A DNA stretch of 21,874 nucleotides from Firmicutes bacterium CAG:475 (GTDB taxonomy: Bacteria > Bacillota > Clostridia > Christensenellales > CAG-917), in contig FR895624.1 of NCBI GenBank assembly GCA_000434435.1, forward strand, positions 2,805-24,678, read 5' to 3'. Positions within the stretch are counted from its first letter, which is position 1. Each line of letters starts with the position of its first letter. This document shows positions 6,267 to 13,456 of this stretch, piece by piece. The position numbers and the translations under genes are program-made. A model generated the notes under the pieces. It was given only the letters and a program-made list of their open reading frames with translations, was not told the origin of the DNA and did not search any database.

Positions 6267-7550
6267 ATGAACGTTGCAATAGTAATCGATATATTTCATG
6301 ACAAGGGTAACGGCACGTCCATGTCGGCAAGGCATTTGGTTGAAAACCTCGTCGAGCGCGGAATTGGCGTAAAAGTGCTTTGCGACAACGCAGGTCAGCA
6401 AAACGAAACGATGCAGGGAGTGGAGTTCGTTACGTTTCCCATACAACAAGTTCCTATCTATCAAAAAGTCATCGAGCAGCAACACGCATGGCTTGCATCT
6501 CCGAACGACGCGCGCATAAAAGAAGCTCTCAAAGACGTCGATTTGGTGCATATATACATGCCTTTTGCGCTTGGAACGCACTGCGCGCGCATAGCGCACG
6601 AGTTGGGCATACCGGTGCTTGGGTGCTATCACGTGTCCGCCGAAAACATCACCTTCAACGCAAAAATGAAATATATCCCCGGTGCGACGCCTGCAATGTA
6701 CGAATTGCTCAAAGTGTATCATTATAAGCCGGAGTGGATAAACAATATTCATTGTCCGTCAAGATGTATCGCATCAACGCTTATGGGGCATTTGTACAAC
6801 CAAAATTTGCACGTGATATCCAACGGCTACGACCCTGCGTTCAAGCGTATAGACAACGTGAAAATCCCCGACGGTTGCGAGGATAAAGTCATCGTTACGA
6901 GCGTCGGAAGGTTCACCGAGGAGAAACGTCAAGACCTCATAATAAAAGCGGTTGCAAAGAGCAAATACCGCGATAGAATATCGCTTTTCCTTGCCGGCAA
7001 AGGTCCGAAGCAAGAGGAATACGAGAAACTTGCAAAAGAACTCAACGTTGATTTGCACATCGTATTTTTATCTCAAGGAGAGCTTGTCAATTTGCTCAAC
7101 GCATCCTATCTTTTCGTGCAAGCGAGCGACGTTGAAACCGAATCCATAGCCTGCCTCGAAGCAATAGCGTGCGGCACCGTTCCCGTCATCAGCAACGCAA
7201 AAATGTGCGCTACGAAACAATTTGCGCTTACGCCGCAATCAACGTTCGGAAAGGGTAGTGCGTATTCGCTTGCAACGATGATGGATTTTTGGATTGCAAA
7301 CAAGAAAACGCATGACGAAATGATGCCGAAATACAGCGAATTTGCCCAAAAATTCAGCTTGGACAAGTGTATAAATTATATGCTCGAATTGTATGAGTTT
7401 TTGCTCAACGACGACAAGAAAAAATATATTGTCAAAGACTACAACAACCCTATGACGTTTACGCTTGATAGGGATCAACTCGGATTGATTTCGCCAAAGC
7501 ATAATCAATTCCGGTTGCTTGCAAAACAGAAGCGTTTTATGTCAAAGTGA
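6267..7550 (+). CDS. Glycosyltransferase family 4 (glycolipid-type)
   Basis: This 427-aa GT-B fold enzyme is expected to transfer a sugar from a nucleotide donor. The N-terminal acceptor domain carries GNGTSMSARHLVENL. The C-terminal donor domain has VGRFTEEKRQDLIIKA (213-228, phosphate-binding Arg and Lys) and the GT4 EX7E motif (E290-E298) followed by AIACGTVPVIS. The overall pattern resembles the 1,2-diacylglycerol glucosyltransferases of Gram-positive bacteria, but the acceptor is not certain. AGAGAGG lies 8 nt before the ATG. It is divergent from the TetR gene and ends at a strong bidirectional terminator. No promoter is obvious in the shared region. Confidence 0.85.
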   Translation: MNVAIVIDIFHDKGNGTSMSARHLVENLVERGIGVKVLCDNAGQQNETMQGVEFVTFPIQQVPIYQKVIEQQHAWLASPNDARIKEALKDVDLVHIYMPFALGTHCARIAHELGIPVLGCYHVSAENITFNAKMKYIPGATPAMYELLKVYHYKPEWINNIHCPSRCIASTLMGHLYNQNLHVISNGYDPAFKRIDNVKIPDGCEDKVIVTSVGRFTEEKRQDLIIKAVAKSKYRDRISLFLAGKGPKQEEYEKLAKELNVDLHIVFLSQGELVNLLNASYLFVQASDVETESIACLEAIACGTVPVISNAKMCATKQFALTPQSTFGKGSAYSLATMMDFWIANKKTHDEMMPKYSEFAQKFSLDKCINYMLELYEFLLNDDKKKYIVKDYNNPMTFTLDRDQLGLISPKHNQFRLLAKQKRFMSK

Positions 7551-7592
7551 TTCAAGCAAAATCTGCGTCGATTTTGATGAAAACGCAAAAAC

Positions 7593-7618
7593 AAAAAGCA
7601 CACGGCAGTGTGCTTTTT
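7593..7618. terminator. Bidirectional terminator between convergent genes
   Basis: AAAAAGCACAC pairs with GTGTGCTTTTT around a GGCA loop, giving an 11-bp stem with A and T tracts. It serves the glycosyltransferase on the plus strand and the peptidase-like gene on the minus strand. Confidence 0.9.
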
Positions 7619-7664
7619 ATTTGCGGTTTTCGCATATCTAACGAGCTATTTTTATTTAAAAGGA

Positions 7665-9077
7665 TTATTTGAGTTTGCCGAGCCCTATCGAATATCCTTG
7701 CGCTTTTCCAAGCTCTTTCGCACTCTTTTTGTCAAGCAGCTCTACGCAACGGATAAACGTGCAAATTTGCTCGCAAGCAAGGGCGGAGTTGTATTTGTCC
7801 ATGTGATGATTTTCCGCAATCGAGCAAAGATAATCGGGAGCGGTGACAAGCGCGATTTCGGGAATACGCTTGTTGAAGAGTGGTTGACCTTCGCCGAAGT
7901 GGAGCATATTGTGTCCGCGCAGCGTCATAGTGCGCACGATATCGCGCTCTTTTATTGCTTCGTAATAGACGTCGTCCACGACTTTGTTGCCGGTGTAGAC
8001 GATTTCAACGTCTATAGGATTGGTCTGCGTGTACACGCCGTTTACGTCCTTCCATTCCGTGCATCCTAGATGTTCGACAGCACAACCTGCAATCGCTTTC
8101 AAGCCGCCTTTTTTGCCTTTCCAAACCTGTTTGTTATCGGCAAGGAAACGGGATGTTGCCTGATCTGTACCCGTGCGGAAATTTGGGAGGCGGAAGTGTC
8201 CCGTGACGAATGCGAACACTAGATTTCTGTCCGTCGGGTGTTCTTTGAAATACTCCATCATACGCAAAAGTCCGATTGCTCCGTTTTCTTCGCAGAAGTT
8301 GCATCCGTCGGTGTGAGTGTTGATTATTATTGCTTCCTTTGTGTCTTTTTTGCCTTTTATGACGGTGTAGAACGATTGCGTGTTGGCGTCTTCGAGCGTA
8401 CCCGTGAGTTTGAGAGTTGCGCTCTTTTTCGCTTTTGCGGCTTCGAGCACCGTTTGTCCGTCCTTTTCGTTTACCCAAACCATAGGCACTTTGAGGTAGT
8501 GAAGGATAAAGTTGAGCACTTGCCCTTCGACCATTTTGTCCGACATATCTTCCCAAATGCAAATCATACCTTTCATGCCCGACAGTTGCGCAGCCCAGAA
8601 GGTGAGCAAAGTTTTGACGAAAGACGTACTGACCGGGCCTCTGTAACTCTTTTCGATTTCGAGGTCGCTCGGCAAGGATTTGCGCTTGTCAAAAGCGATT
8701 TTACTGCTTATTTTCGAGAGGTTTTTTATGTGACAAACGGCAATTTTACCTCTTGCTCTTTGGAAGCCGAGAGGGTGATTCCCGACTACGACCAGCTTTC
8801 CGCTGACGCCGTTTTCGCCCGTGAGTCCGCTGTAAGGGAAGGGAGACGACACATGCACGTCTTTGCCGTCCACGACGAGCGAGCAGTCTTTGCATTGCCA
8901 ACGCTTGAAAGTGTAGGGAGTGACGTTGACGTCAAGTCCGAGTTTGATGATTTGAGCCTTTATCCATTCGCAGAATTCGTTTTGCGCGTCCGTGCCGGTA
9001 AGACGAATTCCGAATGAGTTCATGGTGTTCATATCTTCGTCAACTTTTTTAGGGTTGAAGTATTTTGTTACGTCCAT
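7665..9077 (-). CDS. M28-like peptidase homologue with atypical ligand motifs
   Basis: This protein is 470 aa from the ATG at 9077, which has AAGGAG 7 nt upstream; a longer frame reaching 9206 lacks such a site. The middle of the N-terminal half looks like a PA-type insert. The catalytic-like part has THTDGCNFCEENGAIGLL (H255, D257, E263, E264) in place of the usual M28 HxD and zinc-binding Asp region. It then has FVTGHFR (H294) where classical members show the Glu-Glu pair, followed by VEHLGCTEW (335-343) and HHMDKY (H424, H425). There is no signal peptide, so it is probably cytoplasmic. It may be an aminopeptidase-fold hydrolase with a shifted ligand set, or not a peptidase. The gene stands alone with its own promoter. 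Confidence 0.7.
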   Translation of the reverse strand: MDVTKYFNPKKVDEDMNTMNSFGIRLTGTDAQNEFCEWIKAQIIKLGLDVNVTPYTFKRWQCKDCSLVVDGKDVHVSSPFPYSGLTGENGVSGKLVVVGNHPLGFQRARGKIAVCHIKNLSKISSKIAFDKRKSLPSDLEIEKSYRGPVSTSFVKTLLTFWAAQLSGMKGMICIWEDMSDKMVEGQVLNFILHYLKVPMVWVNEKDGQTVLEAAKAKKSATLKLTGTLEDANTQSFYTVIKGKKDTKEAIIINTHTDGCNFCEENGAIGLLRMMEYFKEHPTDRNLVFAFVTGHFRLPNFRTGTDQATSRFLADNKQVWKGKKGGLKAIAGCAVEHLGCTEWKDVNGVYTQTNPIDVEIVYTGNKVVDDVYYEAIKERDIVRTMTLRGHNMLHFGEGQPLFNKRIPEIALVTAPDYLCSIAENHHMDKYNSALACEQICTFIRCVELLDKKSAKELGKAQGYSIGLGKLK

Positions 9078-9102
9078 AATTTTCTCCTTCATATCCGTTG
9101 CC

Positions 9103-9128
9103 GTCGATATTGTTAAAAATATATCGAC
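9103..9128. promoter_or_regulatory. Dyad at the predicted start site of the peptidase-like gene
   Basis: A perfect 8-bp inverted repeat (GTCGATAT, 10-nt spacer, ATATCGAC) begins at about +1 of the predicted transcript. It could be an operator or a 5'-UTR hairpin; no regulator is indicated. Confidence 0.5.
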
Positions 9129-9135
9129 ATATTTG

Positions 9136-9163
9136 ATTGTAACACATTTGTAAGATATGTCAA
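9136..9163 (-). promoter_or_regulatory. Promoter of the peptidase-like gene
   Basis: On the minus strand, a consensus TTGACA (9158-9163) and TACAAT (9136-9141) lie 16 bp apart, with TG one base before the -10. Confidence 0.75.
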
Positions 9164-9250
9164 TGCGCAACAAAAAAGAAGAATGGATTTGGCAAGCGAA
9201 CAACAAAAACAGAGAATGTCAAAATTGCGAATTCAGCCGATTAGATATAT

Positions 9251-9285
9251 AAAAAAGCTCGACATTATTGTGAGGAGCTATTTTT
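9251..9285 (-). terminator. Terminator after the DUF998-like gene
   Basis: On the minus strand, AGCTC and GAGCT pair, extended by A/T pairs, and a run of six T follows. It lies 27 bp beyond the stop codon of the gene ending at 9312. Confidence 0.6.
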
Positions 9286-9311
9286 GAGTGCCATATTTGG
9301 ATTGATTTTGT

Positions 9312-10022
9312 TTAGTCTGCCGCTTCGCTCATCTCAATGCGGGTGTTTGGCATAAGTCGCATGAGAAAATATTGTATTGTCAATGTAAATCCGATCGAAC
9401 AGAATATGTGAATTTGAGCAATCGACGATATGGGATAGGGGCGTTCTACGATGCCTTTCAGATTTGCCAGTTTGAGCATAATGACAGAGGTCATCAGGAC
9501 ATAGGCAAGCATGCCCACGGAAATCATGCCTTGTTTTGGGTTTCTCAAAAGCGTCGTGATAAAAAACAAAACTTCCGTCACAAAAAACATAATAAAGCCT
9601 ATCGTTGCGACGTTGTTGTGAATTTCCCGCAATCTCTTGTATTTTTCGGCGAGTTCGCCTTCGACTTCGATCCACGGTACGGACATGCCGGCAGTGAGAA
9701 TGGTTGCGCTTATCAGACTCAATCCCAAAAACAAATACTTCAATTGTTTTGAATACTGCCCTGCGTCAAGACACATTTTCATCGAAAGGATGAATCCTGC
9801 AACGAAAAGGAATCCGTAAAAGAGGACAAGTCCCATATGTTTTTCCCTGTAAGCGATATAAGAGAGGGATTTGAAAATAGGTTTTTGACCGTTCAAACTG
9901 CAACATATTGCCGAAATCGCAGGGAAGATAACGCACCAAAATGCAATCAAAATCACTTCGAACGCTTTTTGATGTTTATCGAGATATTTCGGTTTCGACG
10001 CATTATGGTTAAAAGCTTTCAT
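9312..10022 (-). CDS. DUF998-like six-TM membrane protein
   Basis: This protein is 236 aa from the ATG at 10022, chosen because GGGAG lies 8 nt upstream. An upstream extension of 21 residues has no RBS and would overlap the promoter. Six hydrophobic segments are visible. The REIHNNVATIGFIMFF segment in the second half and the SVPW segment before it fit the DUF998 family of integral membrane proteins with no known activity. The N-terminal about 20 residues are cytoplasmic-like and basic. It is transcribed alone, with its own promoter and terminator, and nothing around it points to a role. Confidence 0.65.
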   Translation of the reverse strand: MKAFNHNASKPKYLDKHQKAFEVILIAFWCVIFPAISAICCSLNGQKPIFKSLSYIAYREKHMGLVLFYGFLFVAGFILSMKMCLDAGQYSKQLKYLFLGLSLISATILTAGMSVPWIEVEGELAEKYKRLREIHNNVATIGFIMFFVTEVLFFITTLLRNPKQGMISVGMLAYVLMTSVIMLKLANLKGIVERPYPISSIAQIHIFCSIGFTLTIQYFLMRLMPNTRIEMSEAAD

Positions 10023-10056
10023 ATCCGAATCTCCCGTAAAGTTTATCCTAAAAGCA

Positions 10057-10085
10057 TTTATAACACGAAAAGCCGAGAAATTCAA
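10057..10085 (-). promoter_or_regulatory. Promoter of the DUF998-like gene
   Basis: On the minus strand, TTGAAT (10080-10085) and TATAAA (10057-10062) have 17-bp spacing. TGT directly before the -10 makes it an extended -10 promoter. Confidence 0.65.
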
Positions 10086-10236
10086 TAGTTACTTCATTTT
10101 TAATATTTCTCCATTGAATTTTACATGTCGAATTTTTCAATCTGCATTCGGTTTGTCGGTGAGAAATCGCTATATCCAAGCACTTTTATTAAAATTTGCA
10201 ACCTTGTAAACACAATTCGTATATCGACGTGAAATT

Positions 10237-10296
10237 AAGGTTTTACTAACGCATGGAAAGGGCGCAAGAGGAAATCCTTACTGTTTAGTAGACCTT
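10237..10296. other. Stem-loop in the intergenic stretch
   Basis: AAGGT-TT-TACTAA pairs with TTAGTA-G-ACCTT, giving an 11-bp stem with a small internal loop around a 35-nt purine-rich loop. It is not followed by a good T run and matches no riboswitch class I recognise. It could be read from either strand. Confidence 0.4.
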
Positions 10297-10393
10297 TTGA
10301 GTGGATTTGTTAAATTCTTGCAAAAGATAAAAAACATTAGTTCGACAAAAATCAAAATTTATGAAAAGTTTTTAATCATTTTTGAAATGGGCA

Positions 10394-10422
10394 TTGTTTT
10401 TTCTTTTTAAATATGATAGCAT
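10394..10422 (+). promoter_or_regulatory. Candidate promoter for the ABC/nuclease cluster
   Basis: TTGTTT (10394-10399) and TAGCAT (10417-10422) have 17-bp spacing, with TGA before the -10 (extended -10). It is the only reasonable promoter I see upstream of the cluster. It would give a long leader if the small ORF at 10533 is not translated. Confidence 0.5.
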
Positions 10423-10532
10423 AGTGTAGAAGCAAACGAGGAAATCGTGCATATTATTTAATAAATACTTGCAAAAATCCCGTCTGCTTGCCAAAGACGA
10501 ATCGTGCTTACACGGTTAAGAGGGAATATTTG

Positions 10533-10823
10533 ATGGTATGTGACGTACATAACGCCAATGTTGACAAGAACGCATCCGCGATTCTTATCGGCTCCAATCT
10601 CATCGCCGAATCGGCTGTGAGATATATGGCGTTTTTGTCCGTGATTTTCGACCGCAACGGTAATTTTAAAACGATTTTCCATTCAGACAACACAACTATG
10701 CAAAAAACCTTAATTTTACGTAGGTGTTTTCAGCGTAACGGAAAATGCGTTTTCAAAAATAGCGAACAACGTTTGCAGTCGGTTTTCAACGTATACGGGC
10801 TTGACGCTCGATATTCGATTTAA
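10533..10823 (+). CDS. Hypothetical protein, uncertain
   Basis: This is a 96-residue frame from an ATG with AGAGGG 8 nt upstream, ending 19 bp before the next gene. It has no signal peptide, no clear membrane helix and no family I recognise. Residues include two Cys-containing basic patches near the C terminus (RRCFQRNGKC). The opposite strand is also open over part of the region, so coding is not certain. It could instead be a long leader RNA of the cluster. Confidence 0.3.
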   Translation: MVCDVHNANVDKNASAILIGSNLIAESAVRYMAFLSVIFDRNGNFKTIFHSDNTTMQKTLILRRCFQRNGKCVFKNSEQRLQSVFNVYGLDARYSI

Positions 10824-10842
10824 AGGTATATAGGAGATCAAA

Positions 10843-11184
10843 ATGTTCGATAGCTTGTTGCTTCTCAATAAATTAGGTTCTGTGGACATCGGATTTTTCG
10901 TTGCCTGCGCCGCGATAATCGTGCTTATCGTTGCGGTGTATTTTTTGATACCCGTATTCAACAAGAAGCAATATCGTGAGCAAAGGGACAATTTGAAAAA
11001 GCGCGAGGACGCGTTCAGATCCAATCGGAACGCAAGAGTGATGCAAGAAACCGCATCCGACGGCGACGTTTCGGCAAGCTCCGAGCAAAACGAAGTCGTT
11101 GAAAAAGACGTTCAACCTACTGAAGTCGACGCCGTTTGTGACAACGCAAACGACAATACCGACGGCGGCGAAGACAAGCAATGA
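10843..11184 (+). CDS. Small single-pass membrane protein with acidic tail
   Basis: This 113-aa protein has one strong hydrophobic helix (about residues 16-38, IGFFVACAAIIVLIVAVYFLIP). A basic, helical segment follows (KKQYREQRDNLKKREDAFRSNRN), then a C-terminal tail rich in Asp, Glu and Val. Basic residues after the helix suggest the tail is cytoplasmic. TAGGAG lies 7 nt before the ATG. Its stop overlaps the next start in an ATGA arrangement, so the two are translationally coupled. The family is not recognised. Co-translation with a membrane protein and an ABC ATPase suggests an accessory role in the transporter, which is inference only. Confidence 0.75.
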   Translation: MFDSLLLLNKLGSVDIGFFVACAAIIVLIVAVYFLIPVFNKKQYREQRDNLKKREDAFRSNRNARVMQETASDGDVSASSEQNEVVEKDVQPTEVDAVCDNANDNTDGGEDKQ

Positions 11185-12386
11185 AGAAAGGTCTTGTCAT
11201 TGCCAACATCATATATTATCTGTTCACGTTCACGATAGGCGTTTTGCTTGCCGTGTTCTTGCCGTATTTTTTGATGCTGTACGGAGAGTCGGTGAGCATA
11301 ATCGAGAAGTCGCTCGCCGAAAAAAACTATTCGCAAGCGATAGCTATCGTCGGCGGATACTACGACGATCAATACGTTCTGCAACAAGATCTTCAAACGG
11401 GCGGGGGAATCGTGCTGTTTAAGGCGGCAACTCTCTATCCCGGTACGGACGAGGACGGCAACAGCGTGCAGGACATGAGAATGCACAAAGCCTATGCCGG
11501 CTTTATATATGGAATAAAAGATATATATAAGGTTGCAAAAAACGACAATAACAACGCAAAAATCAACGTGACCGATCTTGACGGAAACGTACACAGGGTT
11601 GAGGTGCTAGACACCGACAGCAACGGAGATTCGATAAAGGATACCAACTCCACTTGCGTAAAGAACGGATTTATCTACGTCGACCTCGATCAAGACACGC
11701 TCTCGTCAATCGCGAAAATCGAGTTGATAGATTGTGACGGCACGGTGTTTGCGAGCGTCGATGCAAATCTCGACTTCGGCGAAGAGTTCTTTGAGGACTG
11801 CGAAGCGTTCGTCACCGAGTATAACGCCGATTTCAAATCGGACAAGCTCAGCGGACTCAACGATGCGCTTCTTGCAAAAAACGAACATTACAAAATAAGC
11901 TCCGACGGCGTGGTGAAGAGCAGCGCGGACAAAAAATCGGCAATCATAGTCGTCGTGTACTTTATCGGAATCTATCTTATCGGCGATTCGCTCATCGGAA
12001 AACGATACGTCATCAGATTCTTCAAGTGGGTGTTTGTCAAGGTGTTCAAGATTAAGCCCAAGCAGAAGAAAGTCAAAAACGAAGAGACTTTCGGCCACGA
12101 TTACTTCTGCAAACTCACTATGACTTGCGACGTATCCGAGGTCGAGGAATTCGATACGAGCGTACAAGTGAAGTACTCCAACGAAAGCGGCGAAGCACAA
12201 TTTACACTGCTAAAAAGCGGCAATTATACCGAAACGAAGCAGGTCAAAGCAGGAGATTATGTCAACCTTCGGGTTGATATAGATCAAAATTATATAACGC
12301 AAGGACTTCCCGAAACTCTCGAAGTTGAGGGATATCAAAAACAAATAACGTTTAAGATTCTAAAACGTGAGGACAAAAGTGTATGA
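11181..12386 (+). CDS. Two-TM membrane protein of unknown function, coupled to ABC ATPase
   Basis: This 401-aa protein has an N-terminal transmembrane helix (about 8-33) and an external domain of about 215 residues with an Asp/Asn-rich patch (EDGNSVQD, TDLDGN, DTDSNGD), reminiscent of calcium-binding loops. A second helix lies at about 253-270, followed by a basic juxtamembrane stretch (KPKQKKVKN) and a beta-rich cytoplasmic domain of about 100 residues. It overlaps the upstream gene by 4 nt and the downstream ATPase gene by 4 nt (ATGA at both ends), so all three proteins are probably made in fixed ratio. I recognise no family. A sensor, assembly or coupling partner for the importer is possible but unproven. 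Confidence 0.8.
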   Translation: MKKGLVIANIIYYLFTFTIGVLLAVFLPYFLMLYGESVSIIEKSLAEKNYSQAIAIVGGYYDDQYVLQQDLQTGGGIVLFKAATLYPGTDEDGNSVQDMRMHKAYAGFIYGIKDIYKVAKNDNNNAKINVTDLDGNVHRVEVLDTDSNGDSIKDTNSTCVKNGFIYVDLDQDTLSSIAKIELIDCDGTVFASVDANLDFGEEFFEDCEAFVTEYNADFKSDKLSGLNDALLAKNEHYKISSDGVVKSSADKKSAIIVVVYFIGIYLIGDSLIGKRYVIRFFKWVFVKVFKIKPKQKKVKNEETFGHDYFCKLTMTCDVSEVEEFDTSVQVKYSNESGEAQFTLLKSGNYTETKQVKAGDYVNLRVDIDQNYITQGLPETLEVEGYQKQITFKILKREDKSV

Positions 12387-13456
12387 AGATATCTATCCAA
12401 CATCTGACCAAAGTATTCCCGTCAAGAGAAAAGAAAGGTAAACCCGTCGTTGCCGTCAACGATATGTCTATCGAAATTCCGTCCGGAAAGCTCGTCGGAC
12501 TTCTCGGCCCGTCCGGTTGCGGAAAATCTACGACGCTGTTTATGCTTTCGGGCTTGGAATCTCCCACGCAAGGCAACATCTTTTTCGACGAACAAGACGT
12601 AACGACGCTCGCTCCCGAAAGAAGAGGTATCGGCTTGGTTTTCCAAAACTACGCTTTGTATCCTCACATGACGGTTGCTCAAAACATCATGTTCCCCTTA
12701 CTCAATATGAGAATTCCCAAAGAGCAGGCAAAAGAAAAAGCTCTCGATGCCGCTCGTTTGGTGCAAATCGAAGAGCTGATGGCAAGAAAGCCTTCCGAGC
12801 TTTCGGGCGGACAACAACAACGTGTGGCAATCGCTCGCGCGCTCGTTAAGATGCCCAACGTTCTTTTGTTGGACGAACCTCTTTCCAACCTCGACGCGCG
12901 CCTCAGACTTCAAACTCGTGAGGAAATCAAGCGTATTCAACGCGAAACGGGCATAACGACGGTTTTCGTTACGCACGACCAGGAAGAAGCTATGTCAATT
13001 TGCGACATCATGGTCGTTATGAAGCTCGGTTTGGTGCAACAAATCGGCGAACCGCAATCCATCTACGACAATCCCGCAAACTTGTTCGTCGCAAATTTCT
13101 TGGGAACTCCTCCCATCAACATTTTCGACGGCAAAATCGAGGGCGGCAAAGTTTATATCGGTGAAGAAGTCATTCAGGACACCGATCTCGAAGATCAGGC
13201 GATCAAAGTCGGTATTCGTCCCGAGGGCTTCATCTATGACAAAAACGGCGCATTGTCGCTCGAAGTAGACCATATCGAAGTTATGGGACGCGACAAATCC
13301 ATCGTTTCTCGTCACGCCGCTTCGAATAAACCCACCGTTCGCAGCATCGTCGATTCCGACGTCAAACTTCCCGAACAGGTCGGTACGTTCAAATTCAATC
13401 TCAAACCCAACAAGGTGTTCTTGTTCAATGCAGAAACCGAAGAGAGGATTAAATAA
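12383..13456 (+). CDS. ABC transporter ATP-binding protein, UgpC/MsmK type
   Basis: This 357-aa ATPase powers a CUT1-type importer. Walker A is GPSGCGKST (42-50), the Q-loop lies around Q88 (FQNYALYPHMT), the signature is LSGGQQQR (140-147), Walker B is LLLDEP (161-166), and the switch His is at 198 (VTHDQEEA). The region after about 240 is the TOBE-type regulatory extension found in MalK/UgpC, including the IGIRPEG-like sequence (VGIRPEGF). All catalytic motifs are intact. It overlaps the preceding membrane-protein gene by 4 nt and the following permease gene by 1 nt (TAATG). In many Bacillota one MsmK serves several importers; here the gene is embedded with its permeases, so it is probably dedicated. 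Confidence 0.95.
   Translation: MKISIQHLTKVFPSREKKGKPVVAVNDMSIEIPSGKLVGLLGPSGCGKSTTLFMLSGLESPTQGNIFFDEQDVTTLAPERRGIGLVFQNYALYPHMTVAQNIMFPLLNMRIPKEQAKEKALDAARLVQIEELMARKPSELSGGQQQRVAIARALVKMPNVLLLDEPLSNLDARLRLQTREEIKRIQRETGITTVFVTHDQEEAMSICDIMVVMKLGLVQQIGEPQSIYDNPANLFVANFLGTPPINIFDGKIEGGKVYIGEEVIQDTDLEDQAIKVGIRPEGFIYDKNGALSLEVDHIEVMGRDKSIVSRHAASNKPTVRSIVDSDVKLPEQVGTFKFNLKPNKVFLFNAETEERIK

Larger units (their letters stand above)
10023..10532. other. Gene-poor, AT-rich intergenic stretch
   Basis: About 510 bp without a convincing gene. It holds the minus-strand promoter of the DUF998-like gene, one stem-loop at 10237-10296, and a plus-strand promoter at 10394-10422. The rest is AT-rich with homopolymer T and A runs and no open frame I would defend. 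Confidence 0.6.

Noticed and set aside
8238..9017. Long plus-strand frame opposite the M28-like gene
   Set aside because: The minus-strand gene has an RBS, promoter, terminator and family resemblance. The opposite frame has none of these and no recognisable domain.
9077..9206. 43-residue N-terminal extension of the M28-like protein
   Set aside because: The extension covers the promoter and dyad and has no RBS, while the ATG at 9077 has AAGGAG at proper spacing.
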